Of a stretch of DNA of 64,000 nucleotides, positions 42,446 through 50,744 are shown one piece after another. The notes under the pieces were generated by a model. The model searched no databases and was not told the DNA's origin. It saw only the letters and a list, made by a program, of their open reading frames with translations. Source of the stretch: an uncultured bacterium (GTDB lineage Bacteria > Cyanobacteriota > Vampirovibrionia > Gastranaerophilales > Gastranaerophilaceae); NCBI GenBank assembly GCA_946622415.1, contig CAMOPX010000003.1:1-64000 (forward strand), given 5' to 3'. Each line of letters begins with the position of its first letter. The first letter of the stretch is position 1. A program made the translations under genes and the position numbers.

Positions 42446-44524
42446 TTGGCTGCTCCTAAGCAAAATACGAATATAATTTCCGAATTAGCTTTAGCGGTTT
42501 TCGTTATCCTTTTAATCGGTATTTTGCTGTTTGAAGTTCCGACTTGGATGATAAATATGTCAATCGGGTTCAATATAACATTGGGTATTGTGTTGTTGAT
42601 GATATCCTTGTATGTTAATAAACCGCTTGAATTGGCGGCATTTCCTTCAATTTTACTTATCGGTACCGTATTCAGACTGGTTCTTTCAATAGCATCCACC
42701 CGTTTGATTTTAGCAAAAGGTGATGCAGGAGAAGTTGTTTCTGCTTTTGGTGAATTTGTTTCAGGCGGAAGTATGATAGTCGGCATAGTCATATTTTTGA
42801 TTATTACAGTCGTTCAATTTATGGTTATCACAAAAGGTGCCGAACGTATTGCGGAAGTATCCGCGCGTTTTGCACTGGACGCTATGCCTGGTAAACAAAT
42901 GACAATTGATGCCGATTTTAATGCGGGTCTTATATCTCCTGATGAAGCAGTCAGAAGACGTGAAGATTTACAAAGAGAATCAAGTTTATACGGTTCCATG
43001 GATGGTGCAATGAAATTCGTAAAAGGTGATACTATTGCAGGTATCATTATTACAATAATAAATATTGTGGGCGGATTGATAATGGGTATCTTGGTTAATG
43101 GCATGAGTCCCGAAGATGCTGTCGGAAAATATACAACACTTACAATTGGTGACGGTTTGTGTTCCCAAGTTCCTTCGCTTTTAATGTCTATTTCATCAGG
43201 TATTGTTATGTCGCGTGCTACAGGTTCCGGTGTTGCACTGGGTTCTGATCTTGCAATGCAAATTTTATCCAAACCGCCGAGCTTATTTCTCGCTTCAGGG
43301 TTTTTGATATTATGCGCACTAACTTCTCCTCTGACACATTTACCGTGGTATCCTTTTGTTATTTTTGCACTTATTTTAATAGGTGCAGCTTTTTCTGTTC
43401 TTGTTAATCAGGATGTTCAACAACAATTAGGGCAATTAGACGCAGTTAAACAAAATATGCAGGATTTGGTTAACCCTAATAAAATGTATGAAAGATTAGG
43501 TGTGGATGTTTTATCTTTGCAAGTTGGTGCGGCGTTACTTGTTATTGCAGACCCTGAACAAGACGGACAATTGTTGGCAAAAATTGCCGCATTAAGACAA
43601 CGTGTCACAGATGACCTTGGTTATATTATTCCGAATATAAGAATTATGGATTCTTCCGCAATAGGTGATAATGAATATTTAATATCCATTCGTGGAAACC
43701 CTGTTGCAACGGGTACGGTTTACCCCGGAAAATTAATGGTTATTGCCGATCAGTATCAGGCGCTCGGAAAACCACTGCCTGATAATGCTATTGCAAGTAT
43801 TGAACCTACATTTCAGGCTCAAGCTTATTGGCTAAATCCTCAACATATAAGCAAAAATGATAGAATCCAAGCAATTGATGCTGTTGATGTTATTGTTACG
43901 CACTTGCAGGAGTGTGTTCGTAAATATGTAGATGAAGTCATGACAAAAACGGATGTCTTGAAATTGATGGAGCTTGTTAAATCGCAAGACCCGACTCTTG
44001 TTAATGACCTTGTACCGACAATAATTTCTACTTCGGATTTAAGAAAAATTTTCGTTAATTTGATTAGAGAAAAAGTTTCAATTAAAGATATCATATTTAT
44101 TTTTGAAAGATTATGCGACTATGCTCGTTTTTCAAAAGAACCGGATATTTTATCAGAAAGACTTCGTGCCGCATTAGGCCGACAAATATGTCTTTCAAAT
44201 TCCAATAAAGATAAAGTATTGTACGCACTGACTCTTTCTTCCGACTGGGAAAAGACTCTTGATGACAGTTGCCAAAGAACAGAATTGGGTACAATGTTTT
44301 TACTTAATCCGATGCAGGTTCAAGAGCTTATTGAAACAACTGCAAATACTCTTATGCGTGCTCAAAGTGCTGTTGGGGTTCAGCCTGTGATATTGTGTTC
44401 TCCGAGAATCAGACTCCCCTTATATCAAATGCTTGAACGTCATATACCGACTATTGTTGTAATTTCATATTCTGAATTAATAACCGATATCAGAGTTGAA
44501 GCGATTGATACAATCGGAGAATAA
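42446..44524 (+). CDS. flhA: Flagellar export gate protein FlhA
   Basis: A 692-aa protein, normal length. A TTG start is used directly after the fliH stop, with AAGGAGG seven bases upstream. Eight hydrophobic helices fall in the first 320 residues; the FHIPEP-family signature R-I-A-E-V-S-A-R-F-A-L-D-A-M-P-G-K-Q-M lies near 133-150 (written here in part). The cytoplasmic C-terminal half (about 340-692) binds chaperone-substrate complexes. It forms the nonameric gate ring. It ends the rightward flagellar block. Confidence 0.93.
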   Translation: MAAPKQNTNIISELALAVFVILLIGILLFEVPTWMINMSIGFNITLGIVLLMISLYVNKPLELAAFPSILLIGTVFRLVLSIASTRLILAKGDAGEVVSAFGEFVSGGSMIVGIVIFLIITVVQFMVITKGAERIAEVSARFALDAMPGKQMTIDADFNAGLISPDEAVRRREDLQRESSLYGSMDGAMKFVKGDTIAGIIITIINIVGGLIMGILVNGMSPEDAVGKYTTLTIGDGLCSQVPSLLMSISSGIVMSRATGSGVALGSDLAMQILSKPPSLFLASGFLILCALTSPLTHLPWYPFVIFALILIGAAFSVLVNQDVQQQLGQLDAVKQNMQDLVNPNKMYERLGVDVLSLQVGAALLVIADPEQDGQLLAKIAALRQRVTDDLGYIIPNIRIMDSSAIGDNEYLISIRGNPVATGTVYPGKLMVIADQYQALGKPLPDNAIASIEPTFQAQAYWLNPQHISKNDRIQAIDAVDVIVTHLQECVRKYVDEVMTKTDVLKLMELVKSQDPTLVNDLVPTIISTSDLRKIFVNLIREKVSIKDIIFIFERLCDYARFSKEPDILSERLRAALGRQICLSNSNKDKVLYALTLSSDWEKTLDDSCQRTELGTMFLLNPMQVQELIETTANTLMRAQSAVGVQPVILCSPRIRLPLYQMLERHIPTIVVISYSELITDIRVEAIDTIGE

Positions 44525-44526
44525 AA

Positions 44527-45162
44527 TTAATTGTTTTCATTCTCTTTGATTTCAAAGTTTTTATTGTATCCGTACAACCATATAATGCTCATTAAAGAAG
44601 CATAAAACAGCATTTCTGTCATTTCTTCAAGTAACATATTACAAAGAACTTTTTCCGAATACATTCCGATACCCATACCGATAAACAGAAGAACAATGTT
44701 TAATATCGGGAATTTTACGGATTTTATGTATTTAAATAAATCCAAATACAATTTATTAATAATAAAATATATTCCGACTCCTGCCATATATAAACCGTAC
44801 AATGGATGTGCAAGCCAGCCGTATTTGATTTCTTTCCAACTGTAGAAGGTGTTTACCGTATTTGGCACGGGAAAAAATATTGTTCTTCCGCAGTTTATTT
44901 CTCTCAAGATTAAAATTATCGAAACAAGTGCTACGAATTTAAAGAATTTTTTGTGCGTTTTTGCACAAAACCCGAATATACACGAAAGTATCAGAAAAAT
45001 AAGCTGCATGTTTTCTAAAACCCCGTTTTCATACCCGTATTTTACAGGTAGATATTTAACTGCAGGATAAATAAGAATTGCAATTAATATCGGAATCAAA
45101 GTTATCTTGTATATTTTAAAATCCGTATGCTTTTTAATAAAATCCAAAACATTCTTAAACAT
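44527..45162 (-). CDS. Unknown multi-pass membrane protein
   Basis: 211 aa if started at ATG 45162, where a TATTAT box lies five bases upstream; a frame to 45201 has no such signal. It has about six hydrophobic helices (for example I-P-I-L-I-A-I-L-I-Y-P-A-V, L-I-F-L-I-L-S-C-I-F-G-F, I-L-N-I-V-L-L-F-I-G-M-G-I-G-M). Between helices lie R-E-I-N-C-G-R and H-P-L-Y-G-L-Y-M. It converges with flhA two bases away. The family is not recognised. Confidence 0.6.
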   Translation of the reverse strand: MFKNVLDFIKKHTDFKIYKITLIPILIAILIYPAVKYLPVKYGYENGVLENMQLIFLILSCIFGFCAKTHKKFFKFVALVSIILILREINCGRTIFFPVPNTVNTFYSWKEIKYGWLAHPLYGLYMAGVGIYFIINKLYLDLFKYIKSVKFPILNIVLLFIGMGIGMYSEKVLCNMLLEEMTEMLFYASLMSIIWLYGYNKNFEIKENENN

Positions 45163-45218
45163 AATTAATAATATTATATTTTTTAAAAATTTTAAGGTCA
45201 AGTAAACTTTTTTTGGAT

Positions 45219-45224
45219 TATAAT
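45219..45224 (+). promoter_or_regulatory. -10 box for a leaderless transcript
   Basis: TATAAT ends six bases before ATG 45231, with only TTTTCT-type spacer between them. Confidence 0.45.
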
Positions 45225-45230
45225 TTTTCT

Positions 45231-45572
45231 ATGATAAAACACATAACACCTATAATTCTGCTTTTAATATCAAATATTTTTATGACCTTTGCTTGGTATG
45301 GTCATTTAAGGTTCAAAAGCACGGCTTTGTGGATAGTTGTTCTTGTTAGCTGGGGGATTGCTTTTTTTGAATATTGTTTTCAGGTACCTGCAAATCGTAT
45401 CGGGTATGATTGTTATAATGCGGTGCAATTAAAAACAATTCAAGAAGTAATTACTTTGCTTGTTTTTTCGTTTTTTTCCGTACTATATTTAAAACAAGAA
45501 TTCAGATGGAATTATTTGGTAGGTTTTATTTTTATTGTACTTGCCGTATTTTTTATATTTAAAGGTAAATAG
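45231..45572 (+). CDS. DMT-family small membrane protein (DUF486)
   Basis: A 113-aa protein with four hydrophobic helices. H-I-T-P-I-I-L-L-L-I-S-N-I-F-M-T-F-A-W-Y-G-H-L begins the family; C-F-Q-V-P-A-N-R-I-G-Y and L-K-T-I-Q-E-V-I-T-L are typical of DUF486 within the drug/metabolite transporter superfamily. The transported compound is unknown. ATG 45231 is chosen because of the TATAAT box; an upstream TTG-type extension to 45213 would include that box. Its last 61 bases overlap the convergent phosphopantetheinyl transferase gene. Confidence 0.8.
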   Translation: MIKHITPIILLLISNIFMTFAWYGHLRFKSTALWIVVLVSWGIAFFEYCFQVPANRIGYDCYNAVQLKTIQEVITLLVFSFFSVLYLKQEFRWNYLVGFIFIVLAVFFIFKGK

Positions 45573-46081
45573 AATTTATTTACACAGTAATTTTTTATTT
45601 CTATATTTTCTTTTTCCAAAAAATCAATTTCATAAATTTTTTCTATTTCTTTGTTCCTTGAAGAAACTGTACAAATATAGTTTTTGTATTTAAAGCTCAA
45701 AATCTTATCTTTAATTTGTGATTTATATTCGGCTTCATAAATTGTCCACCATTGATAAAATTCTTCTTCGGATAAGGTGTTGTCCATATTAAAATATTCA
45801 AGAATTTTTTTATGGTTTCTCGTTTTGATAAATTCAATATCAACACCGCAATCGAATTTATCAAATAACAGTGCAACAAGGTTTTTGCTGTGGCTTATAC
45901 TAATTTTTAGGGGAGAATTCTCTATATAGGGTTTATTATTTTTATCTTTTTTTAAAAGCCCTTCTGTATTAAAAAAATTTTTTAATATATAATCAACAAA
46001 AAACTCCGTGATTTCTTTTTGGAGTTTATTGTTTTTGATTTTGTTGTTATCACCTTTAAAATTGATTAAAAAAAGCTGCAT
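45512..46081 (-). CDS. 4'-phosphopantetheinyl transferase, Sfp type
   Basis: A 189-aa protein. Motifs I-S-H-S-K-N-L-V-A (about 64-72), F-D-C-G-V-D-I-E-F (about 79-87; Mg-binding D and E) and W-W-T-I-Y-E-A-E-Y-K (about 113-122; W-x-x-x-E-A-x-x-K) define the family. It adds the phosphopantetheine arm of CoA to carrier proteins. It is shorter than Sfp (224 aa). A TAGCAT box lies six bases before ATG 46081 and there is no Shine-Dalgarno. Confidence 0.85.
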   Translation of the reverse strand: MQLFLINFKGDNNKIKNNKLQKEITEFFVDYILKNFFNTEGLLKKDKNNKPYIENSPLKISISHSKNLVALLFDKFDCGVDIEFIKTRNHKKILEYFNMDNTLSEEEFYQWWTIYEAEYKSQIKDKILSFKYKNYICTVSSRNKEIEKIYEIDFLEKENIEIKNYCVNKFYLPLNIKNTASTIKIKPTK

Positions 46082-46087
46082 AAGATT

Positions 46088-46093
46088 ATGCTA
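46088..46093 (-). promoter_or_regulatory. -10 box for a leaderless transcript
   Basis: On the minus strand TAGCAT ends six bases before ATG 46081; it matches TAnnnT only. Confidence 0.3.
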
Positions 46094-46172
46094 CCATAAA
46101 ATAGTATGTTTGTTATATTTATTGAAATAAAAAACATTGATATAATAAAAATCGGTATATAAGGAATTTAAT

Positions 46173-49100
46173 ATGGAAAAGTTTAATTTGTTTGGTATTA
46201 AAAAAGCTTCAGAAATTTATAATTGCAAGAAGAAAGGTTTTTCAATAGCATATGCCATAGTCGCACTTGTTGTCGTTGCGATTGCTGTTGCAGGTTTAAC
46301 CCCTGTATTAACAAGAAAACTTCCCAATCTTTCAACTTCTTCCATTATCAAAAATCCGAAAGGTTGGTATGAGTCTTTTAATGCACCAAAAGAGGGCGCA
46401 TTTTATTGTAATAATTGTATGGAATATGATGACTGTTTAGCTAAAAACAAAGAACATCCCGAAAGATGCACAAATAAACCAACAAAAGACGATTGGGATC
46501 ATAAAAATGATATTCAAATTATAAAGGATGATAAAGACCCATGTTACGGAAATCCCGCTTGTATTCCTTATATAAAACCACCGGAAAAAGAAGGCGAACC
46601 AAACCCATTAATAATTGCTTTTGAACAATACTGCAAATCAAACGGAAAATGCGGACCGGGACCCCGTGAAAAAGAATGTGGTTTAAAAAATAAGCCATGT
46701 CCATGTGACGGTGAATGTAAATTTAAACCTGCAAAAGGTGTTACAAAATACGAAGTATTTGCAATAGGCGGCGGTGGTGCTGCAGGTTCTGCGGTGGCGG
46801 CAAATCCTTATCTTCCTAAGTACGGACCAACATACAGAGATTCTGTTACAGGTAAAGCTAAATATGAAAATGATTTACCAATAGGTGCTAATATACCGGT
46901 TGACAATCTTAATATTCCTGATGGTGAAAAAATCAATGCTAATTTTATAGATACAAATAAGAAAAATACGAAATACACAGGTAAAATCGAGTTACCCGAT
47001 ATAGCAAATATCAGTGATAATTGCGCAAGCAACATATTTTATACAATAGGCGCCGAACCAGGAGAACACGACGAAGCTTTTCATACTTATCCGACAGAAG
47101 ACAATAATGCAAAACTTGCTGTTGTATCTTCAAAACAGGTAATGAGAATTTTAAAAGAAAAACATAAATATAACCATAATCCGCAATACAGAATAGGAAA
47201 TAAAATTGTTGATTATAAAAACAGATACTATCTGTATACAAAGTATTTAGGTGCGTATTCGTATAATCAAAATCCTGAATATGAATCAATGCCTGAATGG
47301 TTAAATGTAGACGGTAAAGAAGCAAAATATAGAGACGGATTATTTGAAGATGATATCTATAGCACTTTGAACTCTTTGTCTTATATTTATCGTTCAAGTG
47401 ATAACTGTAAAAATTACGTAGGTAATGGTAATTGCAAAATCGGTAAAAACGGACTTGCGATAAAAACAAATGATATAGGCGGACCGATATTGAGTAAATA
47501 TTCCGATGCTGCAGCAATAGCATGTTCAGGTGATGCCGGAAAAGGACAAGCAATAACATATCATAATACTAAAACCATGTGTCCTTGGATGATAACAGGG
47601 ATTAATTCCTGTCCAAAGGATAAGGTGACATTTACTACAAGCAAATTGTCTGATTATGTAAATGGTACAAGTTCAACATGTGATGGTAAAAATAATATCG
47701 ATCCCCCTGATTGTCTAAATGAGTTAGACAAATTTGAACATAAACATACAAGGAAAAGAAATGGAGTAGTTGTAAAAACCTGGTATACTTATACATATAC
47801 TTGCACTTATGATGAGCTTCTTTCAAATAGAGTATGCTTGTATAAAACGATAACAGCTCCATATGTTAGTTGTATGTGCGAACCAGAAAAAATTCAAGAT
47901 GATTCTTGCAAAGATAATAAAGATTTAAACGAAAGATGCTATCCGCATTATGCTTATTTTTATTATAGCAGTGCAAGTAATCAATCAGATAGAGACTATG
48001 TCAGAAATACAATGGATGCGGATTCCAATAAAGATGGTGGAGATAGAACCGGTAACGAGGTTGAAGAAAACTCGAATGGTGGTAGTCATTCAACAGGTTT
48101 TGCAGATGATACTGATAATGGTAATTCTAGCAATAGTCACCAAGTAAGTGACGCTGCTGATGACAATTGGTCAGAATATCAAGGGGATTATAATGCTACA
48201 GCAAGGGGCGGTGACAAAATGCTTGGCAAAGCCGATAGACACCCCGATCTGTCGTATAGATTTAAAGTTAGAGGCGGCGGCACACCGAAGTGTGATCGCA
48301 TAAATGATTATACTCTTCATGCTGACGGTGGTGCAGGCGGAAAAGGAATTTGTGTATATGTAAATAAAAAAATTGAACAATTAATTGAAAACGGTGAACA
48401 AGTTATATTGTCTGCAGAATCCAATGTTGAACCCGGCGAATTAAATAATAATAAATCAACCTCTGCAGTTCATAGAAATTCAACGTTGAATTCATATGAC
48501 GGCGCTACATGTGCTGCAGAAGGTTGGTATTCAAAAGAAGCAACCGCGTGCATAAAACACAAACATAAAAAATATGATTCAGGTTCTAATTGTTGTCGTA
48601 CTGCGCATGGTGCCGAAATGGGTCATCCGGGATGCGTTGACCCTTGCGCTAAGAACCACAAGGGAAACAATGGTGCCGCAGGCAGTTCTGCGGGCGGAAG
48701 CGGATGCGGTGATGGCGGTAATTTTGCAACATCTGCTATGTTAAATATTCAAAATGCCCAAAAAGGTCAAGGAGCTAGCGGATATGAAGCCGATAACAGC
48801 AGTCATATTGTAAACGGTAATATGCAAGGTGTTCTCAGGGCTCCCGGAAGATACAACTATCGCTATGTTTGGTATATGCCTTTTGTCACAAAACATCTTA
48901 TGTTTGGTTTAGCGGGTGAAGGCGGAGAAGAAGTTCATACCCTCATAACTTTAACGGAAAACCAATCTTTAACTGTTAAACCGGGAGCAGCCGCTTTAAA
49001 AACGAATTATACAACGGGTAAAAATGGCGGAAATGGCGGTGAATCAAGAGTTGAAAGCGATGAAGCAAAAGTAAAAATCATTGCCCATGGCGGAAAAGGC

Positions 49101-49565
49101 GGACTAGGCAGCCAAAAGTCCGATGAATATGTGCTTTGTCATAAATCCGATGCACAAAAAGATAGCGCTGATTATCCTTGTTATTATGAAAACCCAACTA
49201 AAAACAACTTTAAAAAGACTCACATATTTAAAGACGGAAAATTTTTAGGAATTCAAGCTACTCAACCAAAGATGAGCACACTTGTTAAGTCAATCAAAAT
49301 GAGTGTAAATCTTAAAAAAGGAGCTCCGGGAATTGGCGCTATGGGATATGGTACGGAATCAGTTTCGGATTTTGTATGTGAAAAACGTCACGTTGATAAA
49401 TGGGATGAAATATACGGAAAACCCGTTATGACGAAAGCGGATGTAATTGCATCGGATGATCAACACAATAATGAACCATGTAACGGAAATTCAAAAATCA
49501 AATACATTATTCCGAATGGTGCCGCTTATTCATCAGGAACCGGTGCTGTTATAATCTTGTGGTAA
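46173..49565 (+). CDS. Giant prepilin-like glycine- and cysteine-rich surface protein B
   Basis: A 1130-aa paralogue of 29402-32917. The leader N-C-K-K-K-G22 precedes F23-S-I-A-Y-A-I-V-A-L and a hydrophobic helix; +5 is Tyr27. The next stretch, A-G-L-T-P-V-L-T-R-K-L-P-N-L and S-I-I-K-N-P-K-G-W-Y-E-S-F, is nearly identical to protein A. Then come Cys pairs (C-N-N-C, C-Y-G-N-P-A-C-I-P-Y, C-P-C-D-G-E-C), the glycine-rich opening Y-E-V-F-A-I-G-G-G-G (about 193) and closing block (about 894-1130) ending G-T-G-A-V-I-I-L-W. The middle third (Asn/Asp/Gly-rich, about 560-830) is divergent from A. It is followed by a terminator. A surface or tip role is inferred. Confidence 0.65.
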   Translation: MEKFNLFGIKKASEIYNCKKKGFSIAYAIVALVVVAIAVAGLTPVLTRKLPNLSTSSIIKNPKGWYESFNAPKEGAFYCNNCMEYDDCLAKNKEHPERCTNKPTKDDWDHKNDIQIIKDDKDPCYGNPACIPYIKPPEKEGEPNPLIIAFEQYCKSNGKCGPGPREKECGLKNKPCPCDGECKFKPAKGVTKYEVFAIGGGGAAGSAVAANPYLPKYGPTYRDSVTGKAKYENDLPIGANIPVDNLNIPDGEKINANFIDTNKKNTKYTGKIELPDIANISDNCASNIFYTIGAEPGEHDEAFHTYPTEDNNAKLAVVSSKQVMRILKEKHKYNHNPQYRIGNKIVDYKNRYYLYTKYLGAYSYNQNPEYESMPEWLNVDGKEAKYRDGLFEDDIYSTLNSLSYIYRSSDNCKNYVGNGNCKIGKNGLAIKTNDIGGPILSKYSDAAAIACSGDAGKGQAITYHNTKTMCPWMITGINSCPKDKVTFTTSKLSDYVNGTSSTCDGKNNIDPPDCLNELDKFEHKHTRKRNGVVVKTWYTYTYTCTYDELLSNRVCLYKTITAPYVSCMCEPEKIQDDSCKDNKDLNERCYPHYAYFYYSSASNQSDRDYVRNTMDADSNKDGGDRTGNEVEENSNGGSHSTGFADDTDNGNSSNSHQVSDAADDNWSEYQGDYNATARGGDKMLGKADRHPDLSYRFKVRGGGTPKCDRINDYTLHADGGAGGKGICVYVNKKIEQLIENGEQVILSAESNVEPGELNNNKSTSAVHRNSTLNSYDGATCAAEGWYSKEATACIKHKHKKYDSGSNCCRTAHGAEMGHPGCVDPCAKNHKGNNGAAGSSAGGSGCGDGGNFATSAMLNIQNAQKGQGASGYEADNSSHIVNGNMQGVLRAPGRYNYRYVWYMPFVTKHLMFGLAGEGGEEVHTLITLTENQSLTVKPGAAALKTNYTTGKNGGNGGESRVESDEAKVKIIAHGGKGGLGSQKSDEYVLCHKSDAQKDSADYPCYYENPTKNNFKKTHIFKDGKFLGIQATQPKMSTLVKSIKMSVNLKKGAPGIGAMGYGTESVSDFVCEKRHVDKWDEIYGKPVMTKADVIASDDQHNNEPCNGNSKIKYIIPNGAAYSSGTGAVIILW

Positions 49566-49591
49566 TATAAATCGCAAATAATAAATAACAA

Positions 49592-49622
49592 AAAAGAAGC
49601 TGCATGATTCGGCTTCTTTTTT
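49592..49622 (+). terminator. Terminator of giant protein B gene
   Basis: Arms AAAAGAAGC / GCTTCTTTT surround an 11-base loop and are followed by TTTATA. Confidence 0.8.
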
Positions 49623-49647
49623 ATATTCTTTTTTATTGTCAACAAAA

Positions 49648-49681
49648 AAGAAACCAAAGAAAATATTTTCTTTGGTTTCTT
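49648..49681 (-). terminator. Terminator of the HU gene
   Basis: A perfect 34-base palindrome (17-base arms AAGAAACCAAAGAAAAT and complement) is followed on the minus strand by TTTTGTTG; it lies 25 bases after the HU stop. Without an unpaired loop the tip must open by a few pairs. Confidence 0.75.
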
Positions 49682-49705
49682 CCAAACTTAATTATTGCAT
49701 TAAGA

Positions 49706-49987
49706 TTAGTGTTTTTTTGCAACAAGTTCTTTGAATTTTTTACCAGCTGAGAAAGCAGGTACAGTTTTTGCAGCAATTTTAATTTCTTTTCCTGTTTGAG
49801 GATTGCGACCTTTTCTTGCTGCTCTTTTTCTAGCTTCAAAAGAACCGAAACCAACTAAAGTAACTTTGTTACCTTTTTTTACTGAAGTTTGGATTGCATC
49901 GATTGTTGCAGTTAAAACTTCTGATGCTGTTTTCTTAGTAACTTTTGCGCCTTTTGAAATTTCTGCGATTAATTCTTCTCTGTTCAT
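49706..49987 (-). CDS. hup: HU-type histone-like DNA-binding protein
   Basis: A 93-aa protein. M-N-R-E-E-L-I-A-E-I-S starts the helical dimer body. V-G-F-G-S-F-E-A-R-K-R-A-A-R-K-G-R-N-P-Q-T-G lies at the beta-arm, with proline in N-P-Q-T-G for DNA intercalation, and V-P-A-F-S-A-G-K-K-F-K closes it. It bends and compacts DNA. AAAGGAG lies before ATG. Confidence 0.95.
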   Translation of the reverse strand: MNREELIAEISKGAKVTKKTASEVLTATIDAIQTSVKKGNKVTLVGFGSFEARKRAARKGRNPQTGKEIKIAAKTVPAFSAGKKFKELVAKKH

Positions 49988-50150
49988 TGTTAAACTCCTT
50001 TCGTCAAGTTAATCACAACACATTCTAATTTCAAGTGTAATTATATATGCAATTACCATGCCAATGCAAACTTTTTTTCAAATATAGATTGAATTATGTA
50101 GTTTTGTAAACTAAAACTACGCATTTTGTACTGTTTTTTGACTGTTGATG

Positions 50151-50591
50151 TTACGCAATTATATCTATAGAGCTTATTGTATCGGTATTTGGGTTTGTTT
50201 GTGCACTTATTTCGGGTATTTCGCTTTTAGATGAAATAATTTCCTTTATATTGCTTAAAAATTCTTCACCTACTCTTTCGACTTCAATATCAATTAAGTC
50301 GTCATCGTTTCCGTAATATTCGTGTATTCTATCCATTTCTTCATAGATAAAATTTCTGTTTTTACTGAATTCTTCCGCATCTTTTCCGCTAAAAATATAT
50401 GCATCTTCTCCGTTTTCGCTAAATGAATATGCAATTGCCTCTCCTTCTTGCGTATCATTAATAATTGCTTTAATTTGTTGTTCTGCTTTGTTTTGCGGTT
50501 CTGTTTTTGAATTTGCAGTATCTGCTACTTTCTTTGCCGTTGCCAATGGTGCATTAACTTTTATTACGTTTCCGAAACTGATTTTTTGCAT
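50151..50591 (-). CDS. Unknown acidic protein with N-terminal I-S-F-G
   Basis: A 146-aa protein with GAGG before ATG. It begins M-Q-K-I-S-F-G-N-V-I-K-V, a variant of the S-F-K/Q-G motif seen in other proteins here. The middle (A-Y-S-F-S-E-N-G-E-D-A-Y-I-F-S-G-K-D-A-E) alternates strand and turn; the tail is acidic and Ile/Ser-rich. There is no membrane helix and no cysteine. Function unknown. Confidence 0.5.
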   Translation of the reverse strand: MQKISFGNVIKVNAPLATAKKVADTANSKTEPQNKAEQQIKAIINDTQEGEAIAYSFSENGEDAYIFSGKDAEEFSKNRNFIYEEMDRIHEYYGNDDDLIDIEVERVGEEFLSNIKEIISSKSEIPEISAQTNPNTDTISSIDIIA

Positions 50592-50744
50592 TAAATACCT
50601 CGTTTTAAAAATAAAAAAATATTACAAATAATTAAAACTCCTGAATTATATTTTTTGCTATTCAAAGATTAATATAAAAATTGATATTAATTTTTTAAAT
50701 GATATCATTTGTTTAATATTTTGTAGTTTATACGAGGAATAACA

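Noticed and set aside
34279-44524. Non-flagellar type III secretion system
   Set aside because: FliE and a full-length FliF (582 aa, two membrane helices) point to a flagellum, although the missing clear FliG leaves some doubt.
47011-47559. 182-codon antisense frame inside giant protein B
   Set aside because: Leu/Tyr/His-rich translation of the opposite strand of an AT-rich gene; no ribosome site.
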